Shown here one piece after another: positions 6,282-13,895 of a DNA stretch of 35,823 nt. Source of the DNA: a virus. How positions within the stretch are numbered: position 1 is the first letter of the stretch; each line of letters starts with the position of its first letter. The notes under the pieces were generated by a model. The model was not told the origin of the DNA, made no database searches, and was given only the letters and a program-made list of their open reading frames with translations. The translations under genes were made by a program, and so were the position numbers. The stretch lies in the IMG/VR virus record IMGVR_UViG_3300030102_008350, positions 7,042-42,864 of that record, one strand, 5' to 3'.

Positions 6282-7990
6282 CTAGGTTGTTCTTTTTGAA
6301 AAGACCCATCTTTTTGTATTTGTGGAAACTCAGGATTAATAATGCCATCTAATGATACCCTTTCACGGTCATGAGGCAGTACTGTATTAGTTGATTCCTT
6401 TTCTACAGATCTTGGTGGCGATGGTATAGACGTTGGTACCTTTTTGTTATGGTCTATTGGTTGCGCTGGTGTACTATAACCGTCTATATTAATATTTTCT
6501 ACAGAGGCTATTTCTCTTATATTAGCACCTGACTCTGTTAATCTAAGAGGTAAATTTTTAAAATGATGAGAATGAGGATAAAGCTCAACTGTATTAGCAG
6601 TGTCTAAAGCTGTTACTGTATAATCTCGACCGTCTATTCTAACGGTACCAATTACTTCGCCTGAAACTAACCTTCCAAAAACCGTTGTATCCTCTGTCTG
6701 TTGTAGTTCAGCTGGAGCAGTTACATGGTGTAGATATGTTTCGCCTTGAAGATAACTACCACCTCCTACTACTAAATTATTTTTAACTCCCAAGCCTGGT
6801 TCAATATAAATTTGTTTATTTGATCTAAGAGATATATTTTTTTGTGAGGTAAGCTCTACTAAGTTTTCACTACCTATATGTATACCTTTAGATGAGTTTA
6901 TATGGACTTTATGTGCTGCTAATTTATAGCTTGTAGCACCAACTTCAACAGGACCAGTAGTTTTAATATCTACACCACCTGAGCCCACATTTACATTGAA
7001 TTTATTAGTAGCATGTAATGAATAATTTCCTACAGGAAATCTACTATTGTCTACTTCTTCAACATGAGGGACTGATTCAACCTGAACATAAGCACCTGCA
7101 TGCTCACCTACTGATACTCTCCCAGGAGTTGATCTACCTTCATCATCGAATCTTATAGACGGGTAATCGTTTACAGTAGCTCCAACCATAACTACTTTAT
7201 TTCTAAAAGTAAACTCTTGATCATCACCACCCACACTTGCACCATCACCAAAAGCTTCTATTTCTAAATCAGTTAATTTTTCTTTTTGTAATCTAGTTAT
7301 ATCCTGCTCTAGTGTTTGTTTTTGTGGTGTAGGGGGAAAATCCCCACCTTCTGTAGCTGGGTTATCTTCATTTAAATAATCTACTGATGAAGGATTTAGT
7401 ACTTTAAAAGTACTAGGTTGCCTGCTATAAACTGAGTAACTATTAACTTGATTACTCCCACTTCTAACTACTGAGCTTGATGAACTTGAATTAGGAAACC
7501 CTGCATCTTGATTTATATAAATCTCTTGACTCTTAGAGGGATTTTGACTTCTTGTTCCTGTAAAAGGAGTCTCTACTCCATTAGGATAACTCTTACCACC
7601 TCGTTGTATATCAAACATCGAGTTACGCTCAGCAACAGGTCTATATTCTTCTTTCCAGGCTTCTATTGCTGATACTTGACTTTCATTAGTAAAACCACTT
7701 TGATATACTTGTGAACCGGTAACCTTTTTTACATAATTTCCATTTACTGATAGATGCTTATCATTTCTTACAGTCTCAAAAAAATCATTTACTACTAATA
7801 GTTGTTTATTTTCTTTTGCGTATTCTGAATTGACTTGTGGAGTTATCTTAATATTACTACCGTGATAATTATTAATATACACACTCTCTTGACCTGTAGC
7901 GTTATTAAACTCTAAAGAGCCACCTCGCTGATTTAGTACAGCTTTATTCTTGTATAGATCTTGATTAGCTTCTAATGCTTCTTTATTCAT
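6278..7990 (-). CDS. Baseplate hub beta-helix spike protein (gp5 C-terminal-like)
   Basis: A 570-residue virion protein. The N-terminal part (about 20-100) contains QRGGSLEFNNATGQESVYINN and HGSNIKI, which resemble the start of marine T4-like gp5-type proteins. Residues about 320-420 form short beta repeats with regular hydrophobic spacing (VEVGATSYKLAAHKVHINS, GIHIGSENLVELTSQKNISL), as expected for the triple-stranded beta-helix needle of T4 gp5/VgrG. The C-terminal about 50 residues are Pro-rich and probably flexible. It overlaps the upstream OB-fold gene by 4 nt (ATGA), consistent with co-translation of two halves of one hub. Tail-spike location is inferred from fold pattern. Confidence 0.8.
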   Translation of the reverse strand: MNKEALEANQDLYKNKAVLNQRGGSLEFNNATGQESVYINNYHGSNIKITPQVNSEYAKENKQLLVVNDFFETVRNDKHLSVNGNYVKKVTGSQVYQSGFTNESQVSAIEAWKEEYRPVAERNSMFDIQRGGKSYPNGVETPFTGTRSQNPSKSQEIYINQDAGFPNSSSSSSVVRSGSNQVNSYSVYSRQPSTFKVLNPSSVDYLNEDNPATEGGDFPPTPQKQTLEQDITRLQKEKLTDLEIEAFGDGASVGGDDQEFTFRNKVVMVGATVNDYPSIRFDDEGRSTPGRVSVGEHAGAYVQVESVPHVEEVDNSRFPVGNYSLHATNKFNVNVGSGGVDIKTTGPVEVGATSYKLAAHKVHINSSKGIHIGSENLVELTSQKNISLRSNKQIYIEPGLGVKNNLVVGGGSYLQGETYLHHVTAPAELQQTEDTTVFGRLVSGEVIGTVRIDGRDYTVTALDTANTVELYPHSHHFKNLPLRLTESGANIREIASVENINIDGYSTPAQPIDHNKKVPTSIPSPPRSVEKESTNTVLPHDRERVSLDGIINPEFPQIQKDGSFQKEQPS

Positions 7991-9174
7991 GATGTTTGAT
8001 TAAATGTTCTTAACCAGTTTTGCTCTTTTGGAAACTCTTTATTATAAAAAGTTTCACCACCAATAACTATTATAGAGTCTACATTAGCATCATATCCCCC
8101 CGCTCTAACTTTTCTTGCAACTCCAGCTGATGCGTTATGAGTAGCTCCTTTAGTAATGTTGGATCCTCCAACTACCTCACTAAATACACTGTCATAGTTA
8201 GTTCTTGTATTATTATTTACTGGTCTAGTTATACCCCTTTGTAGGGGTTCATAATATCTTGTATCGGTAACTATAGAATGAATAGATCTTCCTTCTGCAG
8301 CTGCTCTATTAGAAACTGTTTCCATAAAAGCTAGCTGCGCATTTCTTCCCTGACCACCAACTTCTGATTGCATAAGCTCATATAATAGCCGTTTAGTTTC
8401 AGGATCTATATTACCTAAATCTCTTCTTTCATTTACTTTCTCTCTGCTTAAATCTGCTGTAGGATCTGGTTGAGAAGTTGGCTCTGGAGGCCTATCTTCT
8501 GCGCCCTGAGGATTACTTTCTGTACTAAATGAACCTGGATAGTTTTCATCTTGATAAACTTGAGCAGCTTCTGGGTAAGAAGGTATTGATGCAAAGTAAA
8601 CAGGAAAATTTATATCACCTCTTTCAAAAAATACCCACACATGAGCACCAACTTGAGGTACTCCGTATATACCACTCGCTAATGGACCAGATAATTTAGG
8701 AATATAAGCACCTGCTGTAGGATTATTTTGTGGAAAATCATCTATAGAGGAACCTGCGCCAGCGTTATCTCTATTAGCCATTTGCATAGCTGGTGTACCT
8801 CCTCCTGTTTTACTATTTATAGGATTTGTAGACGTGTTACTATTAACGTAAGTTGCTTTACTTATTTGATCTTGCTCCTTAGCACTATAATGACTTAAGC
8901 CTCTTTCACCAAATAGGCCTGAAGCTTGCTCTGCCCATGGAGTCATATTCATTAACTCTTTATGTAGACTCGGATTTAAATCTGCTATTTTAGCTGGTGC
9001 GTTATATATAGCTTGAGTAACCTCTTCATTATAATTTAAATTAGTAAGCTCAGGAATAAAGATTTTTACTCTTTGCATTTTATTAGGATCATTATTATTA
9101 ATAACTATACCTCTAAAAAAAGAACTTACGTCTCTTTTGTATTCGTTATTTTGATCTGAACCTCTTACGTACAT
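7987..9174 (-). CDS. Baseplate hub OB-fold protein with C-terminal hydrolase-like domain (gp5-like)
   Basis: A 395-residue protein. Residues about 18-45 (FFRGIVINNNDPNKMQRVKI) and 170-200 (YGVPQVGAHVWVFFERGD) are the hallmark strands of the gp5/VgrG OB fold, split by a Ser/Asn/Gly-rich insertion. A Pro-rich linker (about 215-245) leads to a C-terminal domain with LLYELMQSEVGGQGRNAQ and NRAAAEGRS, resembling SleB/lysozyme-type wall hydrolases; the Glu in QSEVGG is the likely catalytic acid. It would make a hole in peptidoglycan during infection, the job of the T4 gp5 lysozyme domain. The start at 9174 follows two overlapping TAAATA boxes. Confidence 0.82.
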   Translation of the reverse strand: MYVRGSDQNNEYKRDVSSFFRGIVINNNDPNKMQRVKIFIPELTNLNYNEEVTQAIYNAPAKIADLNPSLHKELMNMTPWAEQASGLFGERGLSHYSAKEQDQISKATYVNSNTSTNPINSKTGGGTPAMQMANRDNAGAGSSIDDFPQNNPTAGAYIPKLSGPLASGIYGVPQVGAHVWVFFERGDINFPVYFASIPSYPEAAQVYQDENYPGSFSTESNPQGAEDRPPEPTSQPDPTADLSREKVNERRDLGNIDPETKRLLYELMQSEVGGQGRNAQLAFMETVSNRAAAEGRSIHSIVTDTRYYEPLQRGITRPVNNNTRTNYDSVFSEVVGGSNITKGATHNASAGVARKVRAGGYDANVDSIIVIGGETFYNKEFPKEQNWLRTFNQTS

Positions 9175-9175
9175 G

Positions 9176-9182
9176 TATTTAT
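9176..9182 (-). promoter_or_regulatory. Late promoter boxes before the baseplate hub operon
   Basis: On the minus strand TATAAATA ends only 1 nt before the ATG at 9174. An overlapping TTAAATA seven bases further upstream has a spacing of 7-8 nt and would give a near-leaderless start. Which one is used cannot be told from sequence. Confidence 0.5.
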
Positions 9183-9191
9183 ATTTAATCC

Positions 9192-9219
9192 TTGAACTTA
9201 TAACGCAAGTAACTATAAT
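9192..9219 (+). promoter_or_regulatory. Sigma70-like early promoter for the TGT/DpdA-like gene
   Basis: TTGAAC at 9192-9197, 16-bp spacer, TATAAT at 9214-9219, then AAGGT and the ATG at 9225. Spacing to the ATG is 5 nt, identical to the promoter at 1946-1973. The AAGG could act as a very close Shine-Dalgarno in longer transcripts. Confidence 0.65.
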
Positions 9220-9224
9220 AAGGT

Positions 9225-10019
9225 ATGCTAGTAAGTCATGAATCCCCTATCGCTATATTAGATGAGTCTCGTAATTATAATGATTACGATTATGCTTTAG
9301 TGCATTTATTTGAGACAGATCCGGAGTATTATAATTTTTTTAAAATATCAAAAACGTTAGGAAGAGAGGTTCTCTTAGATAATTCTATTTTTGAATTAGG
9401 TCATTCATTTGAACCTAAAAAATTTGCTAAGTATGTTCAAGAGTTAAAGCCTACATACTATGTAGTACCAGATGTATTAGAAGATAGTCAACAAACTTGT
9501 TCTTCATTTAATAAATTTACTTTAAATTACCCAGATTTACCTGGCCTAAAGATTGGAGTTGTACAAGGTAAAACGTATCAAGAGTTAGTAGAGTGTTATA
9601 GGTTTATGGTTAATCATGCTGACTATATTGCTATTTCTTTTGATTACTCTTGGTACGAAACTATTGCTTTCTCTAACGTTAGTTGTAAACTAGAACAGCA
9701 AACGAAAGGTAGGCAACGTTTTATCGATATGCTTATACAAGATAATATTTGGAACTCAAGTAAGCCTCATCATCTTCTTGGCTGTTCATTAGCTCAAGAA
9801 TTTAAATATTATAAAGATGTTGAAGGTATTAGATCTGTAGATACTTCTAACCCTGTAGTAGCAGGATTACTTGGTAAGAGATATTATAAAAATATAGGTA
9901 TGTTAAATAAACCTTCTACTCTTCTTGCAGATCTTATCAATTCTGAAGTTAATGACGAACAAAAAGCAGATATACTATATAATGTAGCTGAGTTTAAAAA
10001 GCTTCTCTTGACTAAATAA
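9225..10019 (+). CDS. tRNA-guanine transglycosylase-fold protein, DpdA-like (DNA 7-deazaguanine insertion candidate)
   Basis: A 264-residue protein whose motif order follows the TGT barrel: LLDNSIFE (D52) for the base-binding aspartate, VVPDVLED (D83), GVVQGKTYQEL (Q114, G115; compare GVVQGG in TGT), HHLLGCS (about 182-188), and SVDTSNPV with D206 in the place of the nucleophilic aspartate. I see no CxCxxC zinc cluster, and the length is well below bacterial TGT (about 370). Phage DpdA proteins of this superfamily exchange guanine in DNA for preQ0/preQ1-type bases. A QueF gene at 17617 in the same window fits that. A tRNA-directed activity, or an unrelated use of the fold, remains possible. 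Confidence 0.6.
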   Translation: MLVSHESPIAILDESRNYNDYDYALVHLFETDPEYYNFFKISKTLGREVLLDNSIFELGHSFEPKKFAKYVQELKPTYYVVPDVLEDSQQTCSSFNKFTLNYPDLPGLKIGVVQGKTYQELVECYRFMVNHADYIAISFDYSWYETIAFSNVSCKLEQQTKGRQRFIDMLIQDNIWNSSKPHHLLGCSLAQEFKYYKDVEGIRSVDTSNPVVAGLLGKRYYKNIGMLNKPSTLLADLINSEVNDEQKADILYNVAEFKKLLLTK

Positions 10020-10023
10020 ATTA

Positions 10024-10194
10024 ATGAACAAAGGTCATCAGGATATAATTGTTCGAACTAACGATAAAGATTTTTTTCCTTTAGTTAATAAACCCCTTTT
10101 ACGCTTTTTACTTTATACTCTAGTCTGGTTGTTTGGAGTAGGGTTTACAGTAGTTCCTGCTTGGGCTGTGGTAAATTATTTTATTTCGAAGTAG
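10024..10194 (+). CDS. 56-residue single-span membrane protein
   Basis: ATG at 10024, 4 nt after the stop of the DpdA-like gene, opens 56 codons ending in TAG at 10192-10194. The first 25 residues are polar with charged pairs (NDKDFF); residues about 26-54 form one long hydrophobic helix (RFLLYTLVWLFGVGFTVVPA). Tight spacing after the upstream gene and a 14-nt convergent overlap with the cyclase gene support a real gene. Function unknown; a small membrane effector is possible. Confidence 0.6.
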   Translation: MNKGHQDIIVRTNDKDFFPLVNKPLLRFLLYTLVWLFGVGFTVVPAWAVVNYFISK

Positions 10195-12217
10195 CTCTAT
10201 ATATAGTATCCCAACCCTTACCAGGTTTATTCTTTTTAAGGCTCTCTATTCTTTCCTTCATCATCTCATAGTATCCTTGTAGTTCAGGATATGTCATTTG
10301 ATTTAATTCAATCATTTTTAGAGCTCTATTCCAATGCTGTTTTCTATAATAAGATAAAAATGTCTCATGATGGGATACATCACCTTCAGATATAACAGTA
10401 TAAATTTTAACCCCCTCCTTCTTACCTTTAACTGCTATTTTATCTAGTTCAACAAATATAAACTTATCTTCAATTCCTTTGACGGTTCCTTCACCTATAA
10501 TAATACCTACTCTATATTCTTTAGTCTGACCTTCTAATCTTGAAGATAGATTAACAGCATCTCCTAGACATGTATAATCAAATCGCTGTTCGGAGCCCAT
10601 ATTACCTACTACAACATCTCCTGAATTAATACCTACACCTATTTTTAATTCTTCTAGTCCTTCTTTCATTACCTCATTATTAAGTTTTTCTAATAACTCA
10701 AACATTTTTAAACCACATTTGATTGATTGTTCTTTATGATCTTCTACATCGAGAGGAGCATTCCAAAATGCCATTAGAGCATCACCTATAAACTTATCAA
10801 CTGTACCGTTAAAATCTATTACACATCCTGTCATTGGGGTAAGATATCTATTAATGAGCTCAGTTAATCCTTGAGGGTTAGTTTTAAAATGCTCACTGAT
10901 AGTAGTAAAGCCTCTCAAGTCACTAAACAGTATAGATAGCTCTCTTGTATCACCACCTAGCTTTAGTAAAGTGGGATCTTTTTGTAATAGCTTAACAATA
11001 GGAGGAGCTAAATAATGTTCAAATTGCTTTTTAATTTGTTGTTTAGATTTACTTTCGCTTATAAATCTTATAAATGTAGCTACCGACCATGTAATAAAAA
11101 TACAAATTATAGGCCAGGTATAATCAATTAACCATCCATTATCGTTATAAAATTTAAAACCTACACCTATACAAGAGCTCAAAGCAGCTAAAATAACTAC
11201 TAAGCTAAATTTATATGATAACCAAAGAGCTCCTATAATAAGTAAAGAACAAAAAGCAGCAGTTATAATCACTTCATATACTGTTGATTCAGCAGGTCTA
11301 GTTAATCTAGAATCATCTATAATCATTTGAAGAGCAGAGCTGGTAACTTCATGCCCATACTTTATACCTGTTGAAGTAGCTGTAGTATTACTTAAACCTT
11401 CACCAGTTAGCGCTATCACTGCTATTTTATCCTTTACTGCTGACCAATCTTCATCAGTAAATGAAACTTTATCAAAATCATATTTATAATTTATCCATAT
11501 TCTAGAATTTGCATCTGTCTTTATTGGATCAAATCCTGGAACTCTTATAGCTTCAACTCCTCCAAAATCAACTTTGGCTTGATAAGATTCTTCACCTGCA
11601 AACATTCTTATAACTTCTAGAGGTATAGTAGGGTAAGCTTCTCCTTTAATCTGTATTACTAAAGGTAATCTTCTAACTACGCCATCAAGTTCAGGAGCAG
11701 TAACAATCATTCCAACGCCTGCTGCAACTTCCCCTAACTCTTTAACAGGTCCAATTGCTTCTGGATAGTCGTATAACCAACCATCCAGGGGTTCACCAAT
11801 GGTAGCTAATCCTCTTGGAATAGGTTGGCCTTTACCTTTTGTACTAGCTGATTGACCTATAATAACTGGTGCTTCGCTTAATACGTTAATAAGATCTTCA
11901 TCACCACCTAGTCTATCTGATTCAGCAAACAGAATAGGTATAACTACTAACTGAGCACCATTCTCAAATGCTTTAATTATACCTCCTGCAATTAAACTTC
12001 TATTCCAAGGCCATTGACCATACTCATCTAAACTATCTTCATCTATTTCAATTATAGCGATATTTTCGGATTTTGTTTTAATTTGTTTTGTTTGATAGTA
12101 GTCGATACCCTTTAATCTTAAAGTTTCAACAAAAAAAGGATCTGACATTCTTAAAATTACTAAAAGCATAGTAATTAATAAACATATTAAGTAGTTTTTT
12201 ATATTAAAAAATTTCAT
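10181..12217 (-). CDS. CHASE2-domain class III adenylate/guanylate cyclase
   Basis: A 678-residue membrane enzyme. TM helix at about 8-27, extracytoplasmic CHASE2 sensor about 30-305 (IAIIEIDEDSL, YGQWPWNRS), three TM helices about 312-385, then a cytoplasmic cyclase domain about 425-605. Catalytic residues are intact: metal-binding D433 (LFSDLRGF) and D479 (FIGDALMAFW), purine-selecting K475 in VDKFIGD, T549 at the second selectivity position, and transition-state N556 and R560 in VNLSSRLE. Lys with Thr is the class IIIb pattern, pointing to ATP and cAMP. The C-terminal 65 residues are helical and basic. It overlaps the FecR gene by 4 nt (ATGA) and ends a late operon with curli genes. Very unusual in a phage. 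Confidence 0.92.
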   Translation of the reverse strand: MKFFNIKNYLICLLITMLLVILRMSDPFFVETLRLKGIDYYQTKQIKTKSENIAIIEIDEDSLDEYGQWPWNRSLIAGGIIKAFENGAQLVVIPILFAESDRLGGDEDLINVLSEAPVIIGQSASTKGKGQPIPRGLATIGEPLDGWLYDYPEAIGPVKELGEVAAGVGMIVTAPELDGVVRRLPLVIQIKGEAYPTIPLEVIRMFAGEESYQAKVDFGGVEAIRVPGFDPIKTDANSRIWINYKYDFDKVSFTDEDWSAVKDKIAVIALTGEGLSNTTATSTGIKYGHEVTSSALQMIIDDSRLTRPAESTVYEVIITAAFCSLLIIGALWLSYKFSLVVILAALSSCIGVGFKFYNDNGWLIDYTWPIICIFITWSVATFIRFISESKSKQQIKKQFEHYLAPPIVKLLQKDPTLLKLGGDTRELSILFSDLRGFTTISEHFKTNPQGLTELINRYLTPMTGCVIDFNGTVDKFIGDALMAFWNAPLDVEDHKEQSIKCGLKMFELLEKLNNEVMKEGLEELKIGVGINSGDVVVGNMGSEQRFDYTCLGDAVNLSSRLEGQTKEYRVGIIIGEGTVKGIEDKFIFVELDKIAVKGKKEGVKIYTVISEGDVSHHETFLSYYRKQHWNRALKMIELNQMTYPELQGYYEMMKERIESLKKNKPGKGWDTIYRATSK

Positions 12218-13128
12218 TGTTGCTTTATATTAAATTGAACGTTATTACCGGAATTCATTTTTGCATTTATAATGCTACCTTTATTGTCATAGTTTACTGT
12301 AACATTACTACCCTCTTCAACTATTAATGATATCATATTATCTTTATCCTTAGAAAAGAAAACATACCTACCATCATCCATTTTCAAGAACGTATTCATT
12401 ATTTTTTTTTCTTTCCTCTTTATTTTTATATCTTCAAACTCTTCTTTCTCTTCCTCTTCATCAGTGTTCTTATCGTTTTCTAGATTATCTTTATTCTCTT
12501 TATCCTCTTTAACTGCAGGTCCGTCTTGTTTAATAACTTGAGGTGGTGTAGGAGGAGCTATAGCTGAAGTAACTGAAGTAGCTTGATAAGCTTTATTTAA
12601 AGTTACTGTTCCACCTAGTGTTGATACATCTATAGAGCCTACATATGACTTACCGGTGTCGTCTGTAGAAGGTAATAGTAAAAAGCTACTTGCTCCATCT
12701 TCCTGTACATTCATAGTAAAGTCAGTACCTCTTACTGAAACAGATGCAGTAGGTGACTTTATCTTTACATTTTTTCCTGAATTTTGAGCTATTTTACCAG
12801 ATGAATATCTTATCGTACCTAAAGCAGCTTTTAAAGATAACTTACCAGTTTTCTTTTCAGGATTATATACAAACTCATCTATTAATAATTTTGAGTACTC
12901 TGTAACGCTAACTTTAGTATCGTCTACAAATTTGATATTTGTTTTACCTTTTAACGTTTCAATTATATCTCTCATTTCAACTGGAGTATTAACTTCAGTT
13001 AAAATCTTATCACCCTTTCTAGTTATTTGAGCGGCTTTAGTTTGAGATACGACGTTTCCTACCTTACCATATACTGATATAGATAATAAATTAAGGATTA
13101 TTATTAGTATTACCCTGCGGTATACCAT
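12214..13128 (-). CDS. FecR-domain protein, secreted or membrane-tethered
   Basis: I chose the ATG at 13128 because it begins a signal-peptide-like segment (VYRRVILIIILNLLSISVYG); a frame-open ATG at 13236 would add 36 unlikely residues inside the curlin gene. This gives 304 residues. Residues about 20-160 match the FecR fold, including IKSPTASVSVRGTDF, the most conserved strand. A Lys/Glu-rich linker (about 195-235) leads to a small beta domain. In bacteria, FecR proteins sense or transduce envelope signals and are often next to CHASE2 cyclases. It overlaps the curlin gene by 38 nt and the cyclase by 4 nt. An A9 run in the linker (12402-12410) could be slippery. Confidence 0.8.
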   Translation of the reverse strand: MVYRRVILIIILNLLSISVYGKVGNVVSQTKAAQITRKGDKILTEVNTPVEMRDIIETLKGKTNIKFVDDTKVSVTEYSKLLIDEFVYNPEKKTGKLSLKAALGTIRYSSGKIAQNSGKNVKIKSPTASVSVRGTDFTMNVQEDGASSFLLLPSTDDTGKSYVGSIDVSTLGGTVTLNKAYQATSVTSAIAPPTPPQVIKQDGPAVKEDKENKDNLENDKNTDEEEEKEEFEDIKIKRKEKKIMNTFLKMDDGRYVFFSKDKDNMISLIVEEGSNVTVNYDNKGSIINAKMNSGNNVQFNIKQQ

Positions 13129-13876
13129 CTGGATTTGTGTATGTATTGACTGGTGTAACCCCATTATCAGTTTGTTCTGGCATAAAGGTTGGATCAAAGG
13201 TACCGTCTGTTTGGAATATTTGATAAGTATTTTCATTTCCTAGGATTGAAAGTTCCAGAAATTGGCTTTCTGAACCTACTTGAGATACTAATAAATTATT
13301 ACTACTTCCGAAAACATCAACTAGTTGCCCGTGACCAATAAGGCCACCGTGACCTTCTTGATAAGAGCTTATTGTATTTAAAGAACCACCAATATAGTAA
13401 TCAGTAAATGTATATGAAGTATCAAATAGTAATAGTTCAATATCATTTGAAGCTCCTTCAACATTTAAGTTAATAAGACCGTTATTTACAGTAGCCTTTT
13501 CTGTGTCTTGTTGATTACCAGCTATAAGTACATCATTAGAATCTCCTGCCACAAAAGCGTTAACAGTATTTTGATCACCCTCAAGAGCTAGAATAAACTC
13601 ATTAGCATCACCTTCTATTTGTAGATTTACTTCTTCTTCATTACCTATTGAATCTATATCAATTAAGTTTTCATTACCTATGGTAGCTACATTAAAAACT
13701 ACTTCTTCACCTTCAATTCGAGATCGATTATTACCTTCACCGAGTTTGTTACTCGATCCTATTTGTGAAATGTTAAATATACCTGCACTACCAATCTGAT
13801 CTAAATAAATTTCATTAGAAGAGAAAACCAAGCTAGTTGATAAAGCTAGCGATATTAAAATAGATTTTATTTTCAT
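13091..13876 (-). CDS. Curlin-repeat protein (CsgA/CsgB-like amyloid subunit)
   Basis: A 261-residue secreted protein with a signal peptide (MKIKSILISLALSTSLVFSS). The mature part opens with two clear curlin half-repeats, LDQIGSAGIFN and ISQIGSSNKLG, followed by a run of degenerate 11-residue units with I/E-G-x-x-N turns (TIGNENLIDI, SIGNEEEVNL, IEGDANEFIL, LEGDQNTVNAF) to about residue 125, and again around 205-240 (VSQVGSESQFLEL, ILGNENTYQIF). Many Gln positions of classic curli are replaced by acidic residues, so polymerisation may differ. The tail is Pro/Asn/Thr-rich. It lies directly after csgG and carries its own late box. Only one such subunit gene is present. Confidence 0.8.
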   Translation of the reverse strand: MKIKSILISLALSTSLVFSSNEIYLDQIGSAGIFNISQIGSSNKLGEGNNRSRIEGEEVVFNVATIGNENLIDIDSIGNEEEVNLQIEGDANEFILALEGDQNTVNAFVAGDSNDVLIAGNQQDTEKATVNNGLINLNVEGASNDIELLLFDTSYTFTDYYIGGSLNTISSYQEGHGGLIGHGQLVDVFGSSNNLLVSQVGSESQFLELSILGNENTYQIFQTDGTFDPTFMPEQTDNGVTPVNTYTNPDGIPQGNTNNNP

Positions 13877-13881
13877 AAAAG

Positions 13882-13888
13882 TATTTAT
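13882..13888 (-). promoter_or_regulatory. T4-like late box for the curlin/FecR/cyclase genes
   Basis: Minus-strand ATAAATA followed by CTTTT and the ATG at 13876, the same box and spacer as before the endolysin gene. It lies in the 19-nt gap after the csgG stop. Confidence 0.6.
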
Positions 13889-13895
13889 GTAAAAT

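Noticed and set aside
6270-6310. Possible bidirectional terminator between clpP-like and baseplate genes
   Set aside because: The TCTTTT/AAAAGA pairing has too small a loop and no GC-rich stem, and it lies within the coding end of the baseplate gene.
13129-13236. Longer FecR protein starting at 13236
   Set aside because: The extra 36 residues lie inside the curlin gene and precede a good signal peptide that starts at 13128.
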